64,000 nucleotides of DNA from Paenisporosarcina sp. FSL H8-0542. GTDB lineage: Bacteria; Bacillota; Bacilli; Bacillales_A; Planococcaceae. The position numbers and the translations under genes are program-made. The notes beneath the pieces are model-generated. The model saw only the letters and a list, made by a program, of their open reading frames with translations. It was not told where the DNA came from and made no database searches. The stretch covers positions 1,581,001-1,645,000 of the forward strand of contig NZ_CP152050.1 in assembly GCF_038632915.1 (NCBI RefSeq), given 5' to 3'. Shown in pieces: positions 9,106-17,648 of the stretch (its first letter is position 1; every line of letters starts with the position of its first letter).

Positions 9106-9120
9106 ATCTTCTCAAATATT

Positions 9121-11229
9121 TTAATATTTTGTTCGGATCAGTCTTAATGAATTGAGTACTACAATTAACGTTGCACCCATATCTGCAAAAATTGCCATCC
9201 ATAACGTTAACCAACCCGGAATAATTAACACGAGGGCCAATACTTTTAACCCAAAGGCAAATGCAACATTTTGGTAGATGATGTTCAACGTTTTTCTGCT
9301 TAATGCAATGGTATATGGGAGTTTCTCTAAATCATCGGCCATTAAAGCGATATCAGCTGTTTCGAGCGCCGTATCGGTTCCAGCACCTCCCATTGCGATT
9401 CCAACAGTTGCACTTGCTAAAGCAGGAGCGTCATTTACTCCATCTCCAACCATAGCAACTTTACCATGCTCTTCTCTGAGTGATTTAATCACACTTAATT
9501 TGTCTTGTGGCATCAATTCAGCTCTGACATCAGTTAATTCCAGTTGCTTACCAATAGCACTGCCTGTTGCCTGATTATCGCCCGTTAACATAATAGTCTT
9601 TTGAATACCCAATTTGTGAAGTTTTTTGATGACATTTAGGCTGTTTTCTCTCACTTGATCAGCTACTGCAATGAGTCCTTTGAGTTCATATTCAGTGCCC
9701 AGTAACATGACCGTCTTCCCGTCCATTTGAAGAGCTTTAACTTGGGCTTCAATTGTGCTTAATATAGAGTGAGTTTCTCTAAATAAATTTGGACTTCCAA
9801 TATAGATAACCTGGTCATCAATCGTCGCTTTGGCACCTTTTCCTGTGATCGATTGGAAATCCACAACCGGTACCAATTCGATTTTTTGTTTTTCAGCTTC
9901 TTTCATGATGGCTGATGCAAGTGGGTGTTGAGAAAACTTTTCGATGGATGCTGAAAGCTGCAGAATTTCCGAAATGTTCATTTCTGATAGGGAAACAACG
10001 GACGTTACTTCAGGTGTTCCTTTTGTCAGAGTTCCAGTTTTATCGAATGCAACAACCTTCAAGCGACCGGCTTCTTCTAAATGGATACCGCCTTTAATTA
10101 ACACACCATTTCTTGCGGCGTTTCCAATGGCAGTTACAATGGCTACTGGAGTTGATACTACTAAAGCACACGGGCATCCAACCACCAAGACTGCCAAGCC
10201 ACGATAAATCCACTCACTCCAATCTCCACCGAGGAATAGGGGAGGGAACACAGCAACTAATAATGAAATTAACATAATGGCTGGTGTGTAATATTTAGCA
10301 AACTTATCAACAAATTGTTGAGATGGCGCTTTTTCAGCCTGAGCTTCTTCGACCAAATGAATAATCTTGGCAATTGTAGTATCTTCTACACGTTTTGTTA
10401 CACGAACCTCTAATGAACCTTCTTCATTCAACGTTCCTGCATATACTTCGTCTCCGATCATTTTGTGAACCGGAACAGATTCTCCCGTAATTGATGCTTG
10501 ATTAATGGATGATTGGCCAAGAATGACCTCTCCATCCATGGCAATTTTTTGACCCGGCTTCAGAATCATGACATCGCCAATTTGAATGTCTTCAACCGCC
10601 ACGTCGAACTCGTTCTTTCCGCGTTTGATAATCGCAGTATTTGGTGCAATATCCATTAGAGTGCGAATAGATTGTCGTGCTTTATCCATCGAATAGCTTT
10701 CCAATGCCTCACTTATCGCAAAGAGAAAGACGACGACAGCTCCTTCTCCCCATTCACCGATAATAGCTGCACCAATCACGGCAATGGTCATCAATGTTTT
10801 CATATCAAATTGAAGTTTTGTTAAATTGACCAAACCTACTTTAATGAGATTGTAGCCACCAATTAAGATTGATAATCCGAAAATAAAGATGGTTTGATTA
10901 CTCTCTTCATCATATATTACTGAAGATATGTATCCCAGAAGAAGGAGTAACGCAGAAATAAACGTCCTTTGATTCTCTCTTTTTTTCCAGATCGACTCTC
11001 TTTTCTCTTGTACTTTCTGGTTTGCCGGAACTACTTTAATACCATCAAATGCACCTGCTTTTTCTAATTCTTCTATCGAAGCATTCCCGAGAACAGTCAG
11101 TTTTGAGGCACCAAAGTTTAACTGTACATCGTTGACCGTTTCGATATCCCGTAGGTTCTTTTCAAACTTGGCAGCACAATTTGTACAAGATAGTCCCTGC
11201 AATCTGTATACATTTTTGTCTTCACTCAT
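9121..11229 (-). CDS. cadA: Cadmium/zinc/lead-exporting P1B ATPase
   Basis: 702 residues. N-terminal heavy-metal domain with GLSCTNC, six-plus membrane helices, the metal-channel motif CPC (C352, C354), TGES, the phosphorylation site DKTGT (D396), SQHPLA and the GDGVNDAP hinge. CPC with the N-terminal GxSCTNC domain matches CadA-type Zn/Cd/Pb pumps. The start is ATG 11229 because it overlaps the cadC stop (ATGA); an in-frame TTG lies three codons upstream. It is the second gene of a cadC–cadA operon. Confidence 0.93.
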   Translation of the reverse strand: MSEDKNVYRLQGLSCTNCAAKFEKNLRDIETVNDVQLNFGASKLTVLGNASIEELEKAGAFDGIKVVPANQKVQEKRESIWKKRENQRTFISALLLLLGYISSVIYDEESNQTIFIFGLSILIGGYNLIKVGLVNLTKLQFDMKTLMTIAVIGAAIIGEWGEGAVVVFLFAISEALESYSMDKARQSIRTLMDIAPNTAIIKRGKNEFDVAVEDIQIGDVMILKPGQKIAMDGEVILGQSSINQASITGESVPVHKMIGDEVYAGTLNEEGSLEVRVTKRVEDTTIAKIIHLVEEAQAEKAPSQQFVDKFAKYYTPAIMLISLLVAVFPPLFLGGDWSEWIYRGLAVLVVGCPCALVVSTPVAIVTAIGNAARNGVLIKGGIHLEEAGRLKVVAFDKTGTLTKGTPEVTSVVSLSEMNISEILQLSASIEKFSQHPLASAIMKEAEKQKIELVPVVDFQSITGKGAKATIDDQVIYIGSPNLFRETHSILSTIEAQVKALQMDGKTVMLLGTEYELKGLIAVADQVRENSLNVIKKLHKLGIQKTIMLTGDNQATGSAIGKQLELTDVRAELMPQDKLSVIKSLREEHGKVAMVGDGVNDAPALASATVGIAMGGAGTDTALETADIALMADDLEKLPYTIALSRKTLNIIYQNVAFAFGLKVLALVLIIPGWLTLWMAIFADMGATLIVVLNSLRLIRTKY

Positions 11230-11603
11230 TTGTTCCAACCTTCTTTCGAATGATCAAGTGCAATACGAACCAACTGTAGGACGTGATTGTCGACAACTGA
11301 ATAAAAAACGAGTTTTCCTTCTTTTCGATATTTAGCTAATCCCATATCACGTAAATAGCGTAAATGATGAGAGGCAGTAGCTGTCGAAGTTCCAATAATA
11401 TTTGCCACGTCGCAAACACACAGTTCTTTTTCAATAGTCAATGCATACGTGATTTTTAATCTTGTTGCATCAGAAAGTGCTTTAAATATTAACTCGACAT
11501 TGTTGATTTCTTCAATTCTAGGTTTAACTCGCTTTATTACGTCTGTATCAAAACAAGTCGTTTCACATATATCTTTTGGACTTGTTTTCACTAATTTAGT
11601 CAT
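11226..11603 (-). CDS. cadC: ArsR/SmtB-family metal-responsive repressor
   Basis: 125 residues. A winged helix with [17 protein letters not shown] as recognition helix. The N-terminal Cys pair (ICETTC) and ELCVCDVA give the four-cysteine alpha-3N site of CadC that binds Cd, Pb or Zn. The ATG at 11603 follows GAGGTGGG. Its stop overlaps the cadA start. Palindromes close to those of the classical cad operator lie upstream. Confidence 0.93.
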   Translation of the reverse strand: MTKLVKTSPKDICETTCFDTDVIKRVKPRIEEINNVELIFKALSDATRLKITYALTIEKELCVCDVANIIGTSTATASHHLRYLRDMGLAKYRKEGKLVFYSVVDNHVLQLVRIALDHSKEGWNK

Positions 11604-11615
11604 TATACCCACCTC

Positions 11616-11634
11616 ATTCAAATATCTGTTTGAT
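11616..11634 (-). promoter_or_regulatory. CadC-type operator, proximal
   Basis: Imperfect palindrome TTCAAATATCTGTTTGA in the cadC leader, just before the ribosome site. CadC operators of staphylococci have the same ATTCAAA…TTTGAAT half sites. Confidence 0.6.
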
Positions 11635-11644
11635 TGTTACTGCT

Positions 11645-11674
11645 AGTGTATGCAAGGGACAGTAAATTGTCAAT
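11645..11674 (-). promoter_or_regulatory. cadCA promoter
   Basis: Read on the minus strand: TTGACA at 11674–11669, an 18-base spacer and TACACT at 11650–11645. It lies between the two CadC-type palindromes. Confidence 0.65.
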
Positions 11675-11678
11675 AATG

Positions 11679-11702
11679 ATATTCAAATGTTTGTTTGAAT
11701 AT
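11679..11702. promoter_or_regulatory. CadC-type operator, distal and perfect
   Basis: ATATTCAAA and TTTGAATAT separated by six bases form a perfect palindrome. It lies just upstream of the cadCA -35 and overlaps the likely -35 of the divergent copC-like gene, so CadC bound here could control both directions. Confidence 0.65.
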
Positions 11703-11722
11703 GAAATTTTTCTTGTTACAAT
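11694..11722 (+). promoter_or_regulatory. Candidate promoter of the copC–copD pair
   Basis: TACAAT at 11717–11722 with TTTGAA at 11694–11699 and a 17-base spacer. The -35 hexamer is itself half of the distal CadC-type palindrome. Confidence 0.5.
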
Positions 11723-11752
11723 CATGGAAAGAGACATTAGGAGGAATTAGAG

Positions 11753-12298
11753 TTGAAAAAATTAATCATCTTAACATTATTATTTCTTTTTATATTTAGT
11801 CCTTCTGCTTTGGGACATTCTGGACTTTCAAGTTCTACCCCTGCAAATGGAGAGGTCGTTAAAGAAGAATTATCAAGCATAACCTTACTGTTTAACACAA
11901 CAGTTGAGAATACAAGTATTCTTAAAGTAATCAATGAAGATGGGGGAGAGGTACATATTGAAGAACTCTTAATAAAACAGAATGAAATGATCGGTAGGTT
12001 TTCGGAACCTTTAGAAGAAGGAGAGTTCACTGTTAACTGGAAAATAATCGGGGCAGATGGGCACCCAATTGAAAATACCTTCTCATTTAGAGTGGAGCTC
12101 CCGAAGGAAACAGATTCTGAAGTTCCCAATCAACAGAGCCCTGAAGAGATTATTTCTCCCCCTAGTGACGTTAATGATCAAAAATTAGTTAAAGAGGCGA
12201 AAGACTCAAATAACATAATGATTAGCGCGGCTTTGTTATTGGTATTGATAGCAATTTGCACAACTTTTTGGTTGTTGAGAAAGGAAGAAAGTAAATGA
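11753..12298 (+). CDS. CopC-domain exported protein with C-terminal anchor
   Basis: 181 residues starting at TTG 11753 with AGGAGG nine bases upstream. Signal peptide, then HSGLSSSTPANGEVV (mature N-terminal His as in CopC), an Ig-like fold ending GADGHPIENTFSFRV, a polar linker and a C-terminal membrane helix before RKEESK. CopC proteins bind copper outside the membrane; the GHPI motif carries the second His. It overlaps the copD-like gene by four bases. In B. subtilis CopC and CopD are fused as YcnJ. Confidence 0.85.
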   Translation: MKKLIILTLLFLFIFSPSALGHSGLSSSTPANGEVVKEELSSITLLFNTTVENTSILKVINEDGGEVHIEELLIKQNEMIGRFSEPLEEGEFTVNWKIIGADGHPIENTFSFRVELPKETDSEVPNQQSPEEIISPPSDVNDQKLVKEAKDSNNIMISAALLLVLIAICTTFWLLRKEESK

Positions 12299-13392
12299 TT
12301 TTAATTTATTTATCTGAGACGCTATTATATTTGTGTTTTTCACTGATAACGGGTTCACTCATCTTGTCACTTATACCCGGTAGTAGAAAACCGGAAATAA
12401 CCATTCGAAAACGATGGATTCAGATTTCTATTTTAGGAATTGTGATCTTTTCCCTCTTTCCGGTAATACGACTCGTACTCTTTCTTTACGAGGACATTGG
12501 GTTATGGGTAACCATACAAAATGTAATTTCTACATTTGAAGTCGGGCAAGCATGGTCATTTACGCTGTTTGTATCAATTGCATTTTATCTGTATGTTTCC
12601 ATCTTCTCGATTTTCACTAAAAAAATTCACACGGTCATTTCATTGTCCTTCACCTTTGTTCTTCTCTTAGCGTTGGGATGGGCGAGTCATTCAGCCTCTC
12701 TGAACGAGTGGAGTGGATTTGTAGCGCATTGCATCCATTTCCTAGCGGTAACAATTTGGGTCGGCATATTGATAGTAGTCAGCTGGTTTTCGGTGAATTC
12801 TGCAAACTGGTTAACATTTTTAAAATGGTTTACGCCCGTAGCCATAAGCTGCTTATTGGTAGTAGCTGCGTCAGGGTACTTTCTGATGACTTTAGTTATT
12901 GATTTGAACAATTATGCAGATACTTGGATTCTCCCATATGGACAATCTTTGCTTATTAAGCACTTAATACTTATTCCCATAATCTTTTTTGCAATTATCA
13001 ACGGAATTTGGATGAAGCGAAAAATTCAAAAGGACTCAACTATTAATCCACGTAATTGGGTTAAAGCGGAGAGTTTTACTCTACTATTAATTTTCTCGGC
13101 GACAGCTGTCCTTGCACAACAAGAAGCACCACATGACATTGACTCAGTAGCTGCCAGTAATGGAATGGCGAGATTATTTAGTACAGTTTACTCCGAATCT
13201 ATTTCTTTACCCATCGATGCTTCCATGGATTTAAACATGTTAGGCATTCTCTTTTTTGGACTATCCATCTGTTTCTTATCCTTTGCTTGGTTTGCGACGG
13301 TGAAAAAGTTCTCGCCTCTTATAGCCTTTAGTATGAGCATTTTATGTATGATTTCCATGTATTTAGGGTTAATGAACAGTGTAGTTTTCTAA
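12295..13392 (+). CDS. CopD-family copper transport membrane protein
   Basis: 365 residues with about eight membrane helices. WASHSASLNEWSGFVAHCIHFLAVTIWVG matches the CopD core, in which His residues near the outer face (ASHS, HCIHFLA) are proposed copper ligands. Its start overlaps the copC-like stop (ATGA), so the pair is translated together, probably as a copper import system. The shared intergenic region with cadC suggests metal-responsive expression. Confidence 0.83.
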   Translation: MILIYLSETLLYLCFSLITGSLILSLIPGSRKPEITIRKRWIQISILGIVIFSLFPVIRLVLFLYEDIGLWVTIQNVISTFEVGQAWSFTLFVSIAFYLYVSIFSIFTKKIHTVISLSFTFVLLLALGWASHSASLNEWSGFVAHCIHFLAVTIWVGILIVVSWFSVNSANWLTFLKWFTPVAISCLLVVAASGYFLMTLVIDLNNYADTWILPYGQSLLIKHLILIPIIFFAIINGIWMKRKIQKDSTINPRNWVKAESFTLLLIFSATAVLAQQEAPHDIDSVAASNGMARLFSTVYSESISLPIDASMDLNMLGILFFGLSICFLSFAWFATVKKFSPLIAFSMSILCMISMYLGLMNSVVF

Positions 13393-13431
13393 TTAAAGTA
13401 TATAGCAGTGTTGAACTTAAAGAATTCCAAT

Positions 13432-13744
13432 ATGAAGTTTGCAGTAATCGAAACAATTGTTGCGGTAGCCTTACTGGCTGTGATTGTAGTTATGAGTTGC
13501 AATAAAAGTCAGGAACAAGTCTCGCGATATATAATTGATGTAATACAAAAAAGGCATGGATATTTTCATTGAAAATTGTAAAGTTTAAAGAGAACAAACC
13601 GAGGAAAAACTGCAAAGACAGTATATTCTCGGTTTTTCTATAGACAATGTATATTTCAAACTTAATAGCAATTTCATTCCTAAACTGAATCCAGAAATGA
13701 AACAATTCGCAAAATTAATGGAAGGTAATAAAATAGAAGATTGA
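13432..13744 (+). pseudogene. Decayed small exported protein gene
   Basis: A 46-codon frame from ATG 13432 encodes a hydrophobic N-terminus (VAVALLAVIVVMSC) then a polar part and stops at 13572. A second frame ending at 13744 reads QRQYILGFSIDNVYFK and KLNPEMKQFAKLMEG with no start of its own. Together they look like one small lipoprotein-like gene broken by a frameshift. Family unknown. Confidence 0.4.
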
Positions 13745-13854
13745 AAAAGCAGTTCATCAAAAAAGTGTTGGTCGTAATTTTGAAGATATACCTCAAATAC
13801 GCATAAGCCTGTCTTTATTGAACGAGGTTTAATACATGTAAAGGTGTGATTTTA

Positions 13855-14385
13855 ATGAAGAAGGCTATATTTTTGGATCGTGACGGAGTTATTAATGAAG
13901 TGCTAACGGATAGAGTTAAATTTGTAAATAAGCCACATGAGCTATACTTCTTACCTGGTGTTCCAGAAGCCATTAAAAAATTGAATCCTTTCTTTGATTT
14001 CATATTTGTAGTAACTAATCAAGGCGGTGTTGGATTGGGATTCATGAAGGAAACTGAGCTCAATAAAATACATGACCATATGATTTCTGAATTAAAGAAG
14101 GAAGGGGCCGTTATTCATGACGTGGCTTATTGTCCTCATAAACCAAAATCGGGCTGTGCCTGTCGTAAGCCAAATAGCAAATTAATTATAGATCTCAGTA
14201 AAAAGTATGATATTGATTTAATTCAATCCTACATGGTGGGAGACACCGATACAGATATTATTGCAGGGAAAAAGGCAGGGACAAAGGGAGTATTCTTGGG
14301 TAAGAGTGATCCGCTAGCAGATGCTGTTTTCCCGGACTTAATAAGTGCTGTGGATTGGATTATAGAAGATGCCACTTCGAAGTAA
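13855..14385 (+). CDS. HAD-IIIA phosphatase, GmhB type
   Basis: 176 residues. FLDRDGVIN is the HAD motif I with nucleophile and acid aspartates, VVTNQGGVG is motif II, and MVGDTDTDI is motif IV. CPHKPKSGCACRKP is the zinc loop (Cys-X-His…Cys-X-Cys) of D-glycero-D-manno-heptose bisphosphate phosphatases. No heptose genes are around, so the substrate may be another phosphosugar. AAGGTG precedes ATG 13855; the GTG at 13846 overlaps that site and was rejected as start. Confidence 0.85.
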   Translation: MKKAIFLDRDGVINEVLTDRVKFVNKPHELYFLPGVPEAIKKLNPFFDFIFVVTNQGGVGLGFMKETELNKIHDHMISELKKEGAVIHDVAYCPHKPKSGCACRKPNSKLIIDLSKKYDIDLIQSYMVGDTDTDIIAGKKAGTKGVFLGKSDPLADAVFPDLISAVDWIIEDATSK

Positions 14386-14451
14386 AACATGCTTGTTAGA
14401 CGCTTTAAGAAGATAGTGTCCGCTTTAGGCAACTGTTTGTTCTTCGATTCG

Positions 14452-14665
14452 GTATCATATATTGTGTAGCAGATTTAGGTGTTTTCGGGATGTTAGGTGA
14501 ATTTCTTGAGGATATGAAAATTGAAGATTACGGATGGATACATGTTAAAGGAACGCTTTCGTCGTCTATTATCAGCCTTTTATATCAACAATCCCTGTGT
14601 TAACTGTAAAAGGTTGAAAAAAAACAACAGATCCGAAAGACCAATATGTATATAGTACATATTAA
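14452..14665 (+). pseudogene. Remnant of a TIGR03943/YcgQ-like protein
   Basis: One frame reads VADLGVFGMLGEFLEDMK and then YGWIHVKGTL, resembling the CCxADA…WVxVxGxI core of TIGR03943 proteins. After a stop, another frame reads KVEKKTTDPKDQYVY, like the family's C-terminal KxEKIxxPxDPYVYP. No start and at least one frameshift. In B. subtilis YcgQ partners a permease (YcgR), which is absent here. The assignment rests on short matches read by eye. Confidence 0.4.
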
Positions 14666-14744
14666 TTTTTTGTGAAAAGAAACGTAGCTACTTATAAAGT
14701 TTCCATTACCACTTGTAATAAAATAGAAGAAAAAGGTGGACTTT

Positions 14745-14860
14745 TCAGATTATTACGTTGTTATGATAAATACGGATGGAAAAATAAATCAAGATAAGAT
14801 AGATGAGAACTTCATGAAAATAATTAACTCAAAGAAAATCTTGCTATGGATTCAAAAATG
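14745..14860 (+). pseudogene. Possible YxeA-like fragment
   Basis: A frame without a start reads DYYVVMINTDGKINQDKID, similar to the DYYVxxxTDGK core of YxeA (DUF1093) proteins, then runs out at a stop. Short and low confidence. It lies in the 14386–15286 stretch, which otherwise contains only the YcgQ-like remnant, a tandem repeat and a B-type hairpin. Confidence 0.25.
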
Positions 14861-14988
14861 ACTGCCTTTAATGGGCAGTCATTTCAGACTGTAGACAAAC
14901 AAAAAAATGAGTGAATATAAATGTATACTATTGAAAAAGAGCCTATGCAAGTAAATGTTGATTTCCATTGCGGCAGTAGCTTTGAAAT

Positions 14989-15059
14989 AAAGTTTGATAA
15001 TTTAAAACAAAGTCCGATAATTTCTAAAAAAGTTTGATCATTTATTAATAAAGTTTGAT
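14989..15059. repeat. 20-bp tandem repeat array, four units
   Basis: The core AAAGTTTGAT (second copy AAAGTCCGAT) starts at 14989, 15009, 15029 and 15050, a period of 20–21 bases. The array is preceded by TTTGAAAT, as is the related array at 24093. Confidence 0.7.
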
Positions 15060-15152
15060 TAAAATTATCTCACCTCTATCGTTTCTTAGAATTGAGGTGA
15101 TTTTTTGTTGGATATTTATGTTAATTTCACTATAAAGATTGTGAAAAAATGT

Positions 15153-15186
15153 ACTTAAACTAACGGAGCAGGTAAGTTCAATAAGA
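15153..15186 (+). repeat. Hairpin repeat B (variant)
   Basis: A copy of the B half, AAACTAACGGAGCAGG followed by TAAGTTCAATAAG. It lies about 100 bases before the start of a small membrane protein gene. Confidence 0.75.
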
Positions 15187-15286
15187 AGGCTTTTTTGGAA
15201 CGCCGTTGAATAAGTTAATATATGTAAATTTTCGAACAAAAGGGGAAGGTGTTTTAAGGAGTGCTTTATATCAAGGGGGAAATGGA

Positions 15287-15478
15287 GTGGATATTAATAT
15301 CTTAATCTTACCAATGATTAGTACACTGTTAGGTTTGTATTTAGTTTGTCTGGGACTTTGGGAATTAAGAGTTGGTTTAGATAGAAAAAGATTTATAACC
15401 TTCTCGTTTACAGGGCTATTTTTAATCTTCTTATTGCCTGATATTTTTGGGCTACAATTGATTTATAACCCTCAATAA
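15287..15478 (+). CDS. Small two-helix membrane protein
   Basis: 63 residues from GTG 15287, with AAGGGGGA six bases upstream; the same frame is open back to TTG 15206 but without a ribosome site. Two hydrophobic helices flank WELRVGLDRKRF. No family recognised. It sits directly after a B-type hairpin and is followed by another small membrane protein gene. Confidence 0.55.
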   Translation: MDINILILPMISTLLGLYLVCLGLWELRVGLDRKRFITFSFTGLFLIFLLPDIFGLQLIYNPQ

Positions 15479-15505
15479 GGGGGTTGGTTTCTAATTGGTA
15501 AATTA

Positions 15506-15514
15506 TGTTATAAT
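15506..15514 (+). promoter_or_regulatory. Extended -10 promoter element
   Basis: TGTTATAAT, a TG-n-TATAAT extended -10, 26 bases before the start of the 69-aa gene. No clear -35. Confidence 0.5.
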
Positions 15515-15539
15515 TTATTAATAACGGGGGGGTTGAGTG

Positions 15540-15749
15540 ATGAGAACTAAGATTTTTGAATGGATTGGTTTCATTATCGTTTGCGTCTCGATATATGCTA
15601 ATGCATCTTTTCGTGCAGATGGTACTAACACGGGGACAGGAATAAACTTAACAGTAATCGGGATGATTATGGGTGCAGTTCTTACTTTTACTTTTTTCTA
15701 TATTAGGAAGTTTGGAAATAAAGGGGTACATAATAAGTCGACAAATTAA
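15540..15749 (+). CDS. Small two-helix membrane protein
   Basis: 69 residues from ATG 15540 (GTG 15537 is also possible) behind a run of seven G and GAG. Helices at FEWIGFIIVCVSIYA and LTVIGMIMGAVLTFTFFYI, then a basic tail. The design matches short Bacillus integral membrane proteins of unknown function. It has its own extended -10 promoter and a B hairpin just downstream. Confidence 0.6.
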   Translation: MRTKIFEWIGFIIVCVSIYANASFRADGTNTGTGINLTVIGMIMGAVLTFTFFYIRKFGNKGVHNKSTN

Positions 15750-15770
15750 CCTGCTATTTTATCTCAACTT

Positions 15771-15802
15771 CTTTAACTAACGGGGCAGGTTAGTTCAATA
15801 AG
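15771..15802 (+). repeat. Hairpin repeat B
   Basis: TTTAACTAACGGGGCAGG then TTAGTTCAATAAG: the standard B half with loop GGGGCAG between CTAAC and GTTAG. Confidence 0.85.
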
Positions 15803-15835
15803 AGATATTAAATGATGATTAAAAAAATCAATATT

Positions 15836-15863
15836 AAAACCACCAAGTCCGATGGTGGTTTAG
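15836..15863 (-). terminator. Terminator of the minus-strand secreted protein gene
   Basis: Stem AAACCACC with GGTGGTTT over an 8-base loop, directly beyond the stop at 15869 in the minus direction, with a T-rich tail on that strand. Confidence 0.7.
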
Positions 15864-15868
15864 TTTGT

Positions 15869-16327
15869 TTATTTGTAAGGATTTTTGTACAAATGATAAT
15901 GATTTCCACCAAGCAGTACCTTTTTGGTTTCGGCGTCAATCACTACATATTTATGCCATTCTTCTTTTTCATTTTGTTGAAAAGATGCCATAAAATATAC
16001 TTGTCGGTTGGGATGAACATCAGTCTGATGTTTAAGATTCATTTTTTCACTTATAAAATTTGTCTTTTGGTTGAAAGTGAATTCTGCATCAGGAACATCT
16101 TTAAAAGAGAGTTTTTGACGTATACTAAATGCAGCATTCTTATATTCTTGATAGATATTTTTATCTACCTCGTTATAAAATTCATCTTCAACAATAAAAG
16201 ACATACTTTGATTATCCAGGTACTCTAACTTTGGATATGTTAAATCAGATGTTGATGCTTCAGAGATAGGTGTTGGTTGAAAGAGAACGTTAGAAAGAAC
16301 AGCTAAAGTCAGTAATATTATTTTCAT
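15869..16327 (-). CDS. Secreted protein of unknown function
   Basis: 152 residues with a signal peptide (MKIILLTLAVLSNVLFQ…SEA). The mature part contains FYNEVDKNIYQEYKNAA, YFMASFQQ, WHKYVVIDAETKKVLLGG and a C-terminal NHYHLYK. The VIDAETKKVL turn resembles PepSY-like or lipoprotein beta folds, but I do not recognise the family. AAAGGAGGTGAGAAA precedes ATG, a strong site. The plus-strand frame opposite is a shadow. It is one of two minus-strand genes in the repeat-rich region. Confidence 0.7.
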   Translation of the reverse strand: MKIILLTLAVLSNVLFQPTPISEASTSDLTYPKLEYLDNQSMSFIVEDEFYNEVDKNIYQEYKNAAFSIRQKLSFKDVPDAEFTFNQKTNFISEKMNLKHQTDVHPNRQVYFMASFQQNEKEEWHKYVVIDAETKKVLLGGNHYHLYKNPYK

Positions 16328-16431
16328 TTTCTCACCTCCTTTGTATTCACCTTATAATTCCCAGGCTTTTGTTGTTTATGCTAATGAACACAGGCTTTTA
16401 ATTGAATACATTGAGTTGCTTGATCGTTTTT

Positions 16432-16464
16432 TTATTCAACTAACGGGTGCTTTAGTTGAATAAG
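16432..16464 (+). repeat. Hairpin repeat A
   Basis: The best-preserved A half: TTATTCAACTAA, loop CGGGTGCT, then TTAGTTGAATAA, a perfect 12-bp stem. Two AATAAAGTT units resembling the 20-bp arrays follow at about 16484–16515. Confidence 0.9.
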
Positions 16465-16642
16465 AAAAAAGAAAAATGTAGAGTGACAATAAAGTTATTT
16501 AATTTATAATAAAGTTTTTTAAAAAGATAGTGTTAAGTTGGATTTTTATACTATCTTTTCTCATTTTTTTATATAATAACAGTATGATTATTTCGATATT
16601 CGTATAGTATAGGGCAAAATTTGCTTAGATGGAGTGTGTAAC

Positions 16643-17107
16643 GTGATTTTAGTTAGTTCTTGCTTAGCTGGCAATCCAGTAAGATATAATGGTACTTCTT
16701 GTTCAGATAGTACGATACAAAGATTAATTGATGAAAAGAAAGCAATCCCTATTTGCCCTGAGCTTTTAGGTGGGTTCGTTACACCTAGAGAACCTGCTGA
16801 AATTGTAGGGGGAAATGGATTGGATGTTTTAGTAGGCACAGCAAAAGTTATTGAACGATCAGGAAATGATGTGACGGAATTATATCTAATCGGTGCTAAA
16901 AAGACTTTAGAGATAGCAAAAGAAATGAACGTTAAATATGTAGTGTTAAAAGAGTATAGTCCATCTTGTGGCAGTAAAGAAATTTATAATGGTGCGTTTA
17001 TTGGAGAAAAAATAGATGGAATGGGCGTAACAACCGCCTTATTAGAAAGCAATGGCATCAAAGTTATATCTGAACTAGAATTAGCAAATTTAAAAGATGA
17101 AATTTAG
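16643..17107 (+). CDS. DUF523 family protein (YbbK-like)
   Basis: 154 residues from GTG 16643, eight bases after GGAG. The N-terminal ILVSSCLAGNPVRYNG, PICPELLGGFVTPREP and EYSPSCGSKEIYNGAF carry the conserved Cys residues of DUF523, a small soluble family that may bind a metal or iron-sulfur centre. Function is not established. The family normally begins M/V-ILVSACL, which supports this start over GTG 16634. Followed by terminator hairpins, so monocistronic. Confidence 0.88.
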   Translation: MILVSSCLAGNPVRYNGTSCSDSTIQRLIDEKKAIPICPELLGGFVTPREPAEIVGGNGLDVLVGTAKVIERSGNDVTELYLIGAKKTLEIAKEMNVKYVVLKEYSPSCGSKEIYNGAFIGEKIDGMGVTTALLESNGIKVISELELANLKDEI

Positions 17108-17205
17108 GGGGCTATGTTAAATTATTAGTCGTCCAAAATTAATCAACTTTATTATCCTTAAAAAGTCATAAAGCGAATGAAAAATTGAATTTTTTAAACA
17201 GTTCT

Positions 17206-17249
17206 AATAACCATCTATCATTTTATCAGATAGATGGTTATTGCTTTTT
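17206..17249 (+). terminator. Terminator after the DUF523 gene
   Basis: AATAACCATCTATC pairs with GATAGATGGTTATT, followed by a T7 run. Confidence 0.8.
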
Positions 17250-17288
17250 TTGGAACAAAATTAAACGACTTTATAATCTCTAGATAAA

Positions 17289-17320
17289 AAAGCTAACGTC
17301 TGAGAAAAGACGTTAGCTTT
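17289..17320 (-). terminator. Minus-oriented terminator hairpin without a gene
   Basis: Perfect 13-bp stem AAAGCTAACGTCT / AGACGTTAGCTTT with loop GAGAAA; the T tract is on the minus strand. No minus-strand gene lies to its right before 18892. Confidence 0.6.
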
Positions 17321-17380
17321 CAGTATTTACAGGTATGCTCCGCATGTACCGTTTTAACGCAAATAACCCACCATTCCTGT

Positions 17381-17421
17381 AACGCCCAAAACCCTTGATA
17401 TTAAAGGTTTTAGGCGTTTTT
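17381..17421 (+). terminator. Terminator-like hairpin
   Basis: AACGCCCAAAACC pairs with GGTTTTAGGCGTT (one mismatch) and T6 follows. Third hairpin in 220 bases; the stretch 17108–17648 holds no gene. Confidence 0.6.
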
Positions 17422-17465
17422 TGTTTAGGTGTTAAGGTTATAGAAAGAAGGATTAACGCTTTTTT

Positions 17466-17507
17466 TATTGAACTTATTGTACTAACAGGGCAGGTTAGTT
17501 CAATAAG
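17466..17507 (+). repeat. Hairpin repeat B (variant)
   Basis: ACTAACAGGGCAGGTTAG flanked by TTATTG and TTCAATAAG. It precedes the lipoprotein gene at 17649. Confidence 0.75.
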
Positions 17508-17648
17508 CAGGTATATTTAGAAGTACGCCGAAATAGGTAACATAAGGGGATTAGATTGAATTGAAGAATATTTCTATGTGCATTTTTATCATATGTTTAA
17601 AGAATAAACAGACGAAATAAAGGAGGAAATGTCATTTCAATTATTCGA

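Noticed and set aside
9200-10210. Plus-strand frames opposite cadA
   Set aside because: Long frames opposite a conserved gene; no ribosome sites and no recognisable protein.
15812-16228. 138-codon plus-strand frame
   Set aside because: It is opposite a gene with a signal peptide and strong ribosome site, has no site of its own and an implausible hydrophobic/aromatic mix.
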